Positions 43,780-52,098 of a stretch of 52,490 nucleotides of DNA are shown here, piece after piece; the stretch's first letter is position 1; each line of letters opens with the position of its first letter. The position numbers and the translations under genes were made by a program. The stretch is taken from assembly GCA_002719675.1 (NCBI GenBank), contig PBID01000005.1, positions 1 through 52,490 on the forward strand. The letters are read 5' to 3'. Below the pieces are notes generated by a model. It was not told the origin of the DNA. It saw only the letters and a list, made by a program, of their open reading frames with translations, and searched no databases. Origin of the DNA: Chloroflexota bacterium (GTDB taxonomy: Bacteria > Chloroflexota > Dehalococcoidia > Lucifugimonadales > GCA-2719675).

Positions 43780-43809
43780 TTGACTCATTTCATATTCTGT
43801 TGAGACAAT
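43780..43809 (+). promoter_or_regulatory. Probable promoter of the thioredoxin-like lipoprotein gene
   Basis: TTGACT (43780-43785) and GACAAT (43804-43809) are spaced by 18 bases, 32 bases before the GTG start of the lipoprotein gene at 43842. Confidence 0.5.
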
Positions 43810-43841
43810 TAATATTCGAATAAAATATTTTGGAGGATTTT

Positions 43842-44822
43842 GTGGTTTTAAATTTTTTGAAAGTGTATCAGGCCAACATACAGCAATTCACATATAAATT
43901 TTTATTAATTTTATCTATTGTGATTTCTCTGATTTTTATTTCATCATGCCAAAAAAAATCTGAAGTAACAACCTCAGATCTTGGTAACACATCAAAACAG
44001 GAAATGAACTCATCATCCGAGCAACTTTCAAGGAAAGTAAATGTAGTTATTGCTACTGTTGATATTGCTATTGGAAGAAATAGATTGACTTTTGGACTAA
44101 TTGATTCAGACAAGTCACCACTACGTGTCGAAAGTGTTAATGCAGATTACCTTTTTATGGACGCTCCCAAAATTGAAGTTTTAGTTGAAGATGAAGCTAA
44201 ATATATTCAATGGCCAGTAAGTAAATCAGGCGTATATGTTTCTAGGGTTAATTTTCAAAATCCTGGTATTTGGATGATTAGAATTAAAGGCGTGGATGAT
44301 CAAGGGAATCAATTTTTTGGAGAAAGCAGATTTAATGTTAAACCTAAAAGTTTTACACCAGCAATTGAGTCAAAAGTTCCTAAGAGTATAAATAAAACAT
44401 TGAATGATGTTAAAAACATTGCAGAAATTTCTTCTTCAATTGATCCTGATTTGAATTTATATAAATTGACTGTTTTAGATGCAATAAATAATGATTTTCC
44501 AACTTTAGTAGTTTTTGCAACCCCAAAATTTTGTATGACTCAGACTTGTGGCCCTCAGGTATCTATTGTTTCAAGTTTACGCGAAAAATATGCAGATAAA
44601 GTTAATTTTATTCATATAGAAATTTATGAAAATATTAATGAAATTGGTGGTGACATAGAAAAAGCAAAAATTTCTCCCATAGTTATGGAATGGGGGATAG
44701 TTAGCGAGCCATATACTTTTATAATAAAACGCAACGGACTGTTACATTCTAAGTTTGAGGGATATACTTCTGAACTTGAATTATCTGATGCCATATCTAG
44801 AGTTTTAAATTTTAGACAATGA
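43842..44822 (+). CDS. Lipoprotein with thioredoxin-like C-terminal domain
   Basis: A 326-residue exported lipoprotein. I start at GTG 43842, placed six bases after GGAGG, rather than the in-frame TTG before it. A hydrophobic signal (about residues 15-35) ends in the lipobox ISSC. Residues about 70-180 form a beta-rich domain, and the C-terminal ~120 residues look thioredoxin-like: TLVVFATPKFCMTQTCGPQ contains two cysteines five positions apart, and a later SEPYTFIIKRNG holds the cis-proline. The spacing CxxxxC differs from CxxC thioredoxins. A role in metal delivery or redox chemistry on the cell surface is plausible. Its stop overlaps the next gene's ATG. Confidence 0.8.
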   Translation: MVLNFLKVYQANIQQFTYKFLLILSIVISLIFISSCQKKSEVTTSDLGNTSKQEMNSSSEQLSRKVNVVIATVDIAIGRNRLTFGLIDSDKSPLRVESVNADYLFMDAPKIEVLVEDEAKYIQWPVSKSGVYVSRVNFQNPGIWMIRIKGVDDQGNQFFGESRFNVKPKSFTPAIESKVPKSINKTLNDVKNIAEISSSIDPDLNLYKLTVLDAINNDFPTLVVFATPKFCMTQTCGPQVSIVSSLREKYADKVNFIHIEIYENINEIGGDIEKAKISPIVMEWGIVSEPYTFIIKRNGLLHSKFEGYTSELELSDAISRVLNFRQ

Positions 44823-45352
44823 TTATTTTACAAAAATCTCTTGTGACATTTCTTTTTTGCTTATTTACGTTTCCTGTTTTAATTTTAAATAGTCAAGAGC
44901 CTTCTAGTTTAATAGTAAATTATAAGACTGATGATTTTGTACTTTTAGTGAGGACGTTGCCTCCTAAACCTATAGTAGGGACTAGTTATTTCAAATTAGA
45001 ATTATTTGATTCTGTTAATTACGCACCAATTCCCTCAGGAAAAATTAAGATATTAACCTCTAAAACAGAAGATTCGAATGAAAAATATCAAGTTTTAGCA
45101 ATCAAAGAAGCATCTGAATCAAAAGAGTATCATGCAAATGTTACGTTTGAAACTTTTGGTGACTGGAATCTTAGCTTTATTGTGGAGATAGATGGAGTTC
45201 AATATCCGGAGATAGGTTCAGAGATATATATTTCTCAGAAAGGTGTATCTAATATATCTTACGGAAATTATGTGTTTTTTGGAGTTTTGTTGACTATAAT
45301 CTCAATCATATATATTTTGATAAAAACATCTAAAAAAAGACAAAATAATTAG
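44819..45352 (+). CDS. Exported single-span protein, FixH/YtkA-like
   Basis: A 177-residue protein with an N-terminal signal-like segment (LVTFLFCLFTFPVLIL, about 8-23), an extracytoplasmic beta-rich domain (about 30-145) and a C-terminal membrane span (YVFFGVLLTIISIIYILI) ending in a basic tail KTSKKRQNN. The layout and the phrases VGTSYFKLELFD and VTFETFGDWNLSFIVEIDG resemble FixH/YtkA-like domains found near copper or oxidase maturation genes. The ATGA overlap with the lipoprotein gene indicates a shared transcript and probably a joint function. Homology is by pattern only. Confidence 0.7.
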   Translation: MIILQKSLVTFLFCLFTFPVLILNSQEPSSLIVNYKTDDFVLLVRTLPPKPIVGTSYFKLELFDSVNYAPIPSGKIKILTSKTEDSNEKYQVLAIKEASESKEYHANVTFETFGDWNLSFIVEIDGVQYPEIGSEIYISQKGVSNISYGNYVFFGVLLTIISIIYILIKTSKKRQNN

Positions 45353-45356
45353 AAAG

Positions 45357-45680
45357 TTAATCATTCATAGAAATGATTGTTAATATTCCGTTGTTGATGG
45401 TATACCTAATTGTCAATGGTTGGCTTGTTATTTGGTGATGACGTAGATGTGACGGAGTGAATCCTTTATAAATTTGTGGTTTAAGAATAATGATTTCTTC
45501 GTTTTCTTTTTGTATTTGTAATTCAGAAACATTTTTCAATGAATTTGATTCAAGGTAAATTACATGTCCACGAATTTCTTGGACTGATTGTTTAGGAATA
45601 CAAAATGTTAAGGCAATTATGGACAAAAATATTGCTAAAGGGATTTTTATTGTTGAATTTTTTTTTGCAACTAAAATCAA
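45357..45680 (-). CDS. Small exported protein of unknown function, GFTPSHLR motif
   Basis: A 107-residue protein with a basic start and a hydrophobic signal or anchor (IPLAIFLSIIALTFCI), then about 75 residues of likely beta structure. The motif YKGFTPSHLRHHQ followed by a 'QPLTIRYTINNGILTI' strand strongly resembles small conserved proteins I associate with Chloroflexota and Actinobacteria, function unknown. It starts at TTG 45680 behind GGAG. It converges on the FixH-like gene and is transcribed away from the vWA-like gene. Confidence 0.75.
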   Translation of the reverse strand: MILVAKKNSTIKIPLAIFLSIIALTFCIPKQSVQEIRGHVIYLESNSLKNVSELQIQKENEEIIILKPQIYKGFTPSHLRHHQITSQPLTIRYTINNGILTIISMND

Positions 45681-45794
45681 AAAATCTCCATTTATCTAAT
45701 TTAAATATCCCGTAAAAAATGACGTTTATATAAATTGTAACTCAATTATTTGGTTTACATCATTATATCCGTTAAAAGTAGTCCTACAGATCAA

Positions 45795-45822
45795 TTGACT
45801 TATTGTTCGATGTAAATATAAA
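45795..45822 (+). promoter_or_regulatory. Probable promoter of the exported vWA-like gene
   Basis: TTGACT (45795-45800) and TATAAA (45817-45822) are separated by 16 bases, 28 bases before the ATG at 45851. Confidence 0.5.
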
Positions 45823-45850
45823 TTATTTCTTATAAAGGTTTTATATTAGT

Positions 45851-48028
45851 ATGAAAATTTTCCGAACAATAAGTTTGTTTTTGCTCCTATTTGTTTCAAG
45901 TAGTTTTTTTATTTTCAATGAACAAGATGCTTATGCCGAGCAAAATTCTTTGCAAGGTTCTATATTTTTGTATAGTGGTCGTTTGGATATTGAGAATGAA
46001 TCTTTTGTTGAATTGTTAGATTCAGTAATTTTATATCTTTCCCTAACTGACTCATTAGACTTTATTGCTTTCGTCAATGGAGCTAATGCTAATGATTTCA
46101 TTGGGCCACATGCAAATTCATATGAAGAATTGGTTAAGTTTCACCAAATTGTATATGCAAGTTTAACTGATAATTCTGATTTAAATTCTAATGGATTGTT
46201 GAATTCTCTGGAGTCTTTAAATTCTATTTATCCAACACTTAATGAAATCAAAGGATCTAAAATATATCTATTGGATAGTAATTCTTTGTATACAGAAGAA
46301 GACCTTTCACAAATATATAAGTCAGATATTTATACAGATTTATTAGATAATCAAATACAAATTAATTTCATTAATTTTGGTGTTGATAACAACAGCAGCC
46401 AAGTTGTTGATGTTATTACAAAAGATTCTGGAGGAGAATATTTTCATCTTAAAGATTCAGATTCTATCTCAGTTTTTTTTCAAAGAATTTATGCTGAATC
46501 TTCACTCATTTTCAAGCAAAATGTTTTAGATAAGGATTTATCTTCTGATCAAGTAATGACAGCTGAATTCCACATTTTACCGGAAACTACAAATTTTTCA
46601 GTTGTTATATCAAATAGTAATATATCTGAGACATCTATTTTAATTGAAGATCCACTAGGTAAAAAAATTGTGATTTCACCGGGCCAATCAAATGAAAGTA
46701 TTGATTTTTTATGGACCGATAGAGTCAAATTACTAAATTTAAAAAATCCTAAATCAGGTATATGGAATCTAAAAGTTTCTGGTGCTAATGGATATTTGTC
46801 TATTTTAGATAAATTTGACCATAAATATTCTTTAATTTTAAGTTCAAATGATGTGATTCAATTGAACAAAGCTTCTTTAATAGTTGGAACTATTTTTGAT
46901 GATGAGATTCAAGTTGTTTCGCCAGAAGATTTTTCAGACACCAAAATGTTTTTAACTATTATTACACCTGATAATGTAGAGATTGTTGTTGAAATGCTTG
47001 ATGATGGATTAGCTAGAGATGAATCTAAATTGGATGGAAAATTCACTGCTTTATTGCCTCCATTTTCTTCACCTGGTCAATATAGATTGATTGGTGAAAT
47101 TAAATTTTCTGGATTGAATAATGTAATAAAATCTCAAAAAACTTTCAAAGTAACTACTTTTCCTAAGATTGATTTTAATAAAATTCTTTTACCACAAAAT
47201 TTTGAATTAAATAATAAATATAAAATTGCAGATGTATTCATAAATGTTTCAGGAGAGCCATATCCTATCTCAGAAAAATTATTGTCAGTTGAAAGCTCAT
47301 CTGATTTAAATATAGATCGAAGTCAAATAGAAATTATTTCTAAACCTGTCTATCATGGTGGTCCTGCTTGGGAATATGAACTATTTTTTACACCTAAAGA
47401 TTTTGGAATTATTACATTAAGTTTAAACATTGAAATGGTTTATTCAGATGTTCCAATGGTGTTTTCATCACCTGCTTTGATAGTTGAATTTTCTGAACCT
47501 ATTAAAATCACAAACGCTCCTGAATCTAGCAGTAACAATATTCCTAAAACAAAAGCTATCTCTTCTAAAGTAGATCAAACTTCAAACACAAATGTATTAG
47601 ATTCAAAAAGGATTTTAGAAACCGAAAAAGTTGATGGCCAAATCAGTCAAATCAATATCGTTTTATATATTTTGATTGCGATTATTTCACTATTGATTTT
47701 TTATTTTATAATTATAAATAGGCTAAGATCTCCTTTCGGATATTTGGTTGATAATGATGATTCTCCACTTGTTGATTTTAGATATATTCAACGCAGTTTG
47801 TTTAATAAAATCTTTTATAAAAATGTGGTTCATGGAAAAGATCTAGGCATTTCTGAAATAAATAATATTGTATTTAAATTTTCTAATAAAGGTGTCTTAA
47901 TTTCTCCAGCTTCTGAAGATGCTCAAATCAGAGTAAATAATCAACCGATAATTGATAAGGTACTTATATCAGAGAATAGTTGGATAGGTATTGGTGGAAA
48001 TTTATATTCTTTTAAGTTTAGTCTCTAA
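45851..48028 (+). CDS. Exported membrane-anchored vWA-like protein
   Basis: A 725-residue protein with a signal peptide (about 1-29, ending DAYA) and one C-terminal membrane span (IVLYILIAIISLLIFYFIIIN, near 598-620). Residues about 35-215 follow the alternating pattern of a vWA domain (SIFLYSGRLD, DFIAFVNGAN, KIYLLDSNSL, INFINFGVD). The DxSxS metal site is not preserved, so metal binding is unlikely. Beta-sandwich modules follow (about 230-560), including LDDGLARDESKLDGKFTALLP. The cytoplasmic tail (about 625-725) ends in a small beta domain with RVNNQPI and WIGIGGNLYSF, resembling an FHA-type fold. Function unknown; possibly a surface scaffold or sensor. Confidence 0.75.
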   Translation: MKIFRTISLFLLLFVSSSFFIFNEQDAYAEQNSLQGSIFLYSGRLDIENESFVELLDSVILYLSLTDSLDFIAFVNGANANDFIGPHANSYEELVKFHQIVYASLTDNSDLNSNGLLNSLESLNSIYPTLNEIKGSKIYLLDSNSLYTEEDLSQIYKSDIYTDLLDNQIQINFINFGVDNNSSQVVDVITKDSGGEYFHLKDSDSISVFFQRIYAESSLIFKQNVLDKDLSSDQVMTAEFHILPETTNFSVVISNSNISETSILIEDPLGKKIVISPGQSNESIDFLWTDRVKLLNLKNPKSGIWNLKVSGANGYLSILDKFDHKYSLILSSNDVIQLNKASLIVGTIFDDEIQVVSPEDFSDTKMFLTIITPDNVEIVVEMLDDGLARDESKLDGKFTALLPPFSSPGQYRLIGEIKFSGLNNVIKSQKTFKVTTFPKIDFNKILLPQNFELNNKYKIADVFINVSGEPYPISEKLLSVESSSDLNIDRSQIEIISKPVYHGGPAWEYELFFTPKDFGIITLSLNIEMVYSDVPMVFSSPALIVEFSEPIKITNAPESSSNNIPKTKAISSKVDQTSNTNVLDSKRILETEKVDGQISQINIVLYILIAIISLLIFYFIIINRLRSPFGYLVDNDDSPLVDFRYIQRSLFNKIFYKNVVHGKDLGISEINNIVFKFSNKGVLISPASEDAQIRVNNQPIIDKVLISENSWIGIGGNLYSFKFSL

Positions 48029-48042
48029 TATTTAGGAGTCTT

Positions 48043-48174
48043 ATGGATATTACTTCACTTATTAATGCTTATTTTTTTATAGTTTTTGTTTTGCTTTTTG
48101 TTTTAGCATTTTGTCTAATTTTTGTAATACTTAACTTACTACCTGAAATATTAAAGAAAAAGATTCGTAGTTGA
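48043..48174 (+). CDS. Small single-span membrane protein (43 aa)
   Basis: A short gene 14 bases after the vWA-like gene, with TTAGGAG ideally placed before ATG 48043. The peptide is MDITSLINAYF, then a long hydrophobic span, then a basic tail KKKIRS. Spacing, ribosome-binding site and topology all support a real co-transcribed membrane protein, possibly an accessory subunit to the upstream membrane protein. Confidence 0.65.
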   Translation: MDITSLINAYFFIVFVLLFVLAFCLIFVILNLLPEILKKKIRS

Positions 48175-48206
48175 AATTATAGAAGTGTAAATTAATATAA
48201 TTTGTT

Positions 48207-50612
48207 TCAAATATTTAATGCATCTAAACATGCATCTACTATTGTTTGAGTATCCAGCATATATTCTTCGTATAGTTGTTCTACTTCACCAGACTGTCCA
48301 AAATCATTAATTCCTAACGAGTATGTTTGTGAACCTAAGGCAGCACCTATCCATACTAAAGAATGTGGATGTGAATCAGTGATTGTAATCGATGGAACTT
48401 TGGTATTTATACCATCAAGTAATTTCAGTAATGGATTTGGAGAATCATCTGAATTTTGAAATTTGCTATGAACCCAATTTTGATATTTTTGGAATAGTAC
48501 CCCTGGGCCAGTGACATTAATGACATTTACATTAACTTTCCATTCTTCAAGAATTTTAGAAGCTTCTAGTACTTCAGGAATTATTGCACCACAACAAAAA
48601 ATATTTATTAAGTTGTCATTTGTTTCAGATCCGTTTTGAATAGAAGAATTTTTTAAAACATAAGCACCATCTATTACTTTTGAACGAAGTTTATCTTTTT
48701 CTGATGGGGCTTCAGGGAGAATGAATGTAGACTGATCGATAGCTTTTTTACTCAATCTAAGATATGTGGAACCTTGTCGCAGTTTAATTTTATTAAGTGA
48801 GTCTAATAAGATCCATTCTAATTCTTTCGCAAAACACGGTTCATACATTGAAATTCCTGGCAACTCAATTCCTATAGATGAAGATAAAATTGATTGGTGG
48901 GCGCCACCTTCACCACTTAATGAAATTCCGGATGGGGTTCCAACAAAAATGAATTGTGAATCAGAATATGTACCATAGAATAAGGCATCTAGACCTCTTC
49001 TAATAAAACAATCATAGATTGTTCCAATTGGGAATAAAATTTCGTTATGTCGTTCATACGAGAGGCCTAACTGTCCTAAAAGCATGAATAAATTATTTTC
49101 TGAAATACCTAATTCAATGTGTTTCCCTTTAGGGGAAGCTATCCATTGTAAAGGATCATTGTATTGGTCCTGAAATTGAGTTAAATCAGTGGCAGGAGAT
49201 GTTTGATTTGTTTCTTCAGATTTGTCCTGATTGTCATCCCATAATAATCCGTTTTTATTTGCAATCCAACCAGCGAGACTTGTAGAAGTAGCTACATCAG
49301 GACTTGTAGTAACAATTCTTTCTGAGAGTTCATGATTTGATCTTAGGATTTCTGTTAGTATCATTTGTAAATAATCTTGTGTGGAAATATCAAATTTTGG
49401 AAGAGGTCTATTTAATTCAGAGGGAATATCGATTGAATTGATCTGTGAGTTATTTTGAGGTTTTGTTTTTGTAAAAATTTTTGCTTTTTTATTACAGTGT
49501 GTACCAGCATCGGATGATTCATTAAATTTTGCCCAAATGTCGTCCTCTGGTATATTTAGTTTAATTCTTAGTTGTTCGATTTGTTCGGGGTTTAGTAGTG
49601 TTGAGTGGTTTCTTGGTAAACCTAAAATTGGTAAATTCCAGCCTTTGAATGTATAAGCAAATATTACTGTTGGTGAAGAAGTTTTTGTTGATTGGTCAAA
49701 TGCCTCTCTTAATTTATCAAAATCATGGCCACCTAAATTACGAAACATTGAATATAGATCAAGGTCATCATATGAATCAAGAAATTTTGTTAAATCTTTA
49801 GAATGTTTGAAACCATATGTTAACTCTTTTCTTAAATCGTTTTGGTCTAATCTAAGTAGGTATTGATATCTTTGGTTAGGCATTTCATCAATCCAGAGCT
49901 TCAGTAAATCTCCATTTCCGGATGCAAATGCACGCTCTAGTTGTGCCCCATACTTAGCATCAATAACATCCCATCCATTAGCAATGAACATATTTTTCCA
50001 ATCATTTGCTCGTACACCGGGGATTACTCTGTCTAGACTTTGTCTATTGAGGTCTACTATCCAAAGTACATCATTTAATGAAGCTATAGCAGGCTCCATG
50101 ATAGCCTCCCAAACTGAACCTTCATCTAATTCAGCATCTCCAAGTAAGCTTATGTATTTTGAATCTTTTGATTCGTATTCAAAATGACTTTCAAGGTATT
50201 TTTCAACTAGTGAAGCAAAATTAGGAGTTATAGGGCCAAGACCCACAGATCCTGTAGAAAAATCAACATTGTCAGGATCTTTTGTAACACTAGGGTAGGC
50301 TTGTAGTCCACCAAATGCTCTGAGTTGAGTTAGATATTTTTCATCTAGTTGATTGAGTAGATATTGTACCGCGTGAAAGACAGGAGCGGCATGAGGTTTA
50401 ATAGAAATTTTGTCGTGAGGTCCCATGAATTCAAAAAATAAATAAGTCATGATTGTAGTGACTGAAGCAGAAGAAGCTTGATGTCCTCCTAATTTTGGAG
50501 AACCTTTTTGGTATCTACCACGATTAGAATGATCAACCATTTTTATAGCTAACCATAATATGCGGTCTTGAATTTCTTCTAGTATTGAGTTATTTACAGG
50601 GGTAGTATTCAC
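48207..50612 (-). CDS. AceE-type (homodimeric pyruvate dehydrogenase E1-like) thiamine enzyme
   Basis: An 801-residue thiamine diphosphate enzyme resembling the homodimeric pyruvate dehydrogenase E1 (AceE) and transketolases. Hallmarks are GSPKLGGHQASSAS near 38-51, the thiamine-site GDAELDEGSVWEA (about 157-169) and NRQSLDRVIPG (about 188-198). Also present is LPRNHSTLLNPEQ. The C-terminal half holds HIELGISENNLFMLLGQLG and GEGGAHQSILSS, like the AceE central and C-terminal domains. It is shorter than typical AceE (~890), and no E2 or E3 gene is in the window, so it may act on another 2-oxo acid or as a transketolase. It starts at GTG 50612. Confidence 0.82.
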   Translation of the reverse strand: MNTTPVNNSILEEIQDRILWLAIKMVDHSNRGRYQKGSPKLGGHQASSASVTTIMTYLFFEFMGPHDKISIKPHAAPVFHAVQYLLNQLDEKYLTQLRAFGGLQAYPSVTKDPDNVDFSTGSVGLGPITPNFASLVEKYLESHFEYESKDSKYISLLGDAELDEGSVWEAIMEPAIASLNDVLWIVDLNRQSLDRVIPGVRANDWKNMFIANGWDVIDAKYGAQLERAFASGNGDLLKLWIDEMPNQRYQYLLRLDQNDLRKELTYGFKHSKDLTKFLDSYDDLDLYSMFRNLGGHDFDKLREAFDQSTKTSSPTVIFAYTFKGWNLPILGLPRNHSTLLNPEQIEQLRIKLNIPEDDIWAKFNESSDAGTHCNKKAKIFTKTKPQNNSQINSIDIPSELNRPLPKFDISTQDYLQMILTEILRSNHELSERIVTTSPDVATSTSLAGWIANKNGLLWDDNQDKSEETNQTSPATDLTQFQDQYNDPLQWIASPKGKHIELGISENNLFMLLGQLGLSYERHNEILFPIGTIYDCFIRRGLDALFYGTYSDSQFIFVGTPSGISLSGEGGAHQSILSSSIGIELPGISMYEPCFAKELEWILLDSLNKIKLRQGSTYLRLSKKAIDQSTFILPEAPSEKDKLRSKVIDGAYVLKNSSIQNGSETNDNLINIFCCGAIIPEVLEASKILEEWKVNVNVINVTGPGVLFQKYQNWVHSKFQNSDDSPNPLLKLLDGINTKVPSITITDSHPHSLVWIGAALGSQTYSLGINDFGQSGEVEQLYEEYMLDTQTIVDACLDALNI

Positions 50613-50726
50613 AACATAATTAAATAATAAGAATTTTATACATTATTCTTTAAATGAATAAATTTGTATAGATAAAACTTAGAGATTTAAATGTATAAAA
50701 TATTTATTTATAAAAATATTTATATC

Positions 50727-51815
50727 TTAGTTACGGTTATTGTTAGCTGTGTTAAGTAAAGCGTGATCAGCAATTACAATAGCTACCATAGCCTCCACAA
50801 TAGGTACAGCCCTAGGTAAGACACATGGGTCATGTCTGCCTTTACCTTTGAGTTCTACTATATTATGTTCGGAATCTACTGTTTTTTGGGAACGAATAAT
50901 TGTAGCCGTTGGTTTGAATGCTGCCCTCAAAATTATATCTTCTCCATTTGAGATTCCGCCTTGAACTCCACCCGAATGATTAGTTTTTGTTTTAATTTTA
51001 TTATCATCATTTACAAAAAATTCGTCATTATGTTCTGATCCAGTCATTTCTATTCCTGAAAAACCAGAACCAATTTCAAATCCCTTACATGCAGGAATTG
51101 AAAGAATAGCTTTTGCTAAATCTGCATCTAATTTGTCAAAAACAGGTTCCCCTAAACCTACAGGGACATTTTTTGCTACACATTCGATTATGCCACCAAG
51201 AGAATCTCCATTTTTTCTTGCCTCTTTGATTTTTTCAATCATTTTGTTAGCAATTTTATTATCAGGGCATCTAACAATATTAGACTCTATAGATTCGTGA
51301 TTGATAGATGAATTTGATATTTGTGCTTTTAAATCAGAAATTTGTTTAACAAATCCTAAAATTTCGGTATTGAATTTGGATGCTAACCATTGCTTGGCAA
51401 TTGCACCGCTAGCTACTCTAGCAATTGTTTCTCTTGCAGAAGCTCGTCCTCCACCTTTCCAATCTCTAATTCCATATTTTGCTTGGTATGTAAAATCAGC
51501 ATGTGAAGGTCGGAAAACATTTTTTAGATGATTATAGTCTTTTGAACGTTGATCTTTATTCCATATAAGCATTGAAATTGGCGCGCCAGTGGTTTTGCCG
51601 TCGAACAAACCAGACAAAATTTCTATGGAATCTTCTTCTTTTCTTTGAGTTGATATTTCACTTTGGCCTGGTTTACGTCGTTGTAGTTCAGATTGGATAT
51701 GTTCCACGTCAATCTTAAATAATGATGGAAAGCCATCTAATGTAACACCAATTGCTGGGCCATGTGATTCTCCCCAAGATGTAATTTTGAATTGTTTTCC
51801 AAATGTATTACCCAT
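50727..51815 (-). CDS. aroC: Chorismate synthase
   Basis: A 362-residue chorismate synthase, the last step of the shikimate pathway, needing reduced FMN. The family signature [18 protein letters not shown] (about 8-25) is followed by [17 protein letters not shown], by [14 protein letters not shown] and GGRASARET, and by the late [13 protein letters not shown] and [12 protein letters not shown]. All match AroC. Length is normal. ATG start. It is divergent from the MFS gene, with a 283-base gap holding a long hairpin. Confidence 0.97.
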   Translation of the reverse strand: MGNTFGKQFKITSWGESHGPAIGVTLDGFPSLFKIDVEHIQSELQRRKPGQSEISTQRKEEDSIEILSGLFDGKTTGAPISMLIWNKDQRSKDYNHLKNVFRPSHADFTYQAKYGIRDWKGGGRASARETIARVASGAIAKQWLASKFNTEILGFVKQISDLKAQISNSSINHESIESNIVRCPDNKIANKMIEKIKEARKNGDSLGGIIECVAKNVPVGLGEPVFDKLDADLAKAILSIPACKGFEIGSGFSGIEMTGSEHNDEFFVNDDNKIKTKTNHSGGVQGGISNGEDIILRAAFKPTATIIRSQKTVDSEHNIVELKGKGRHDPCVLPRAVPIVEAMVAIVIADHALLNTANNNRN

Positions 51816-51912
51816 TTAAAATGCTTTCCAAATATTTTATGATTATATAATTTCATGTTTGAAAACCAGAAATTATTATGTGATAATTAAGTGAGATTTT
51901 CTAGGACTTTTC

Positions 51913-51979
51913 GGGTCTGGATGAACACCTTTAGGTTCCTTTTTGTAAAAAAAATGAGTGCGACCTAAAATTCAGACCC
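51913..51979. repeat. Long two-block inverted repeat
   Basis: GGGTCTG (51913-51919) pairs with CAGACCC (51973-51979), and inside it TTTAGGT (51930-51936) pairs with ACCTAAA (51963-51969), giving 14 perfect pairs in two blocks with an uneven internal loop of ten against three bases. It lies between the divergent aroC and MFS genes. Confidence 0.6.
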
Positions 51980-52023
51980 ATTAATTATTTCGATGTTTAT
52001 TGATTTAAATATGTTTTTTTCAT

Positions 52024-52035
52024 TAAGTATACTTA
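52024..52035. promoter_or_regulatory. Perfect 12-base palindrome, possible operator of the MFS gene
   Basis: TAAGTATACTTA is an exact palindrome, 63 bases before the ATG of the transporter gene. Its position fits an operator for a dimeric repressor such as often controls drug exporters, but no regulator gene is visible and the sequence is AT-rich. Confidence 0.3.
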
Positions 52036-52098
52036 TTGTACACTAACTGATATGCTTAATCGATTCGTGTAATAGAGTGGTTTGTTTTGCCAATCATA

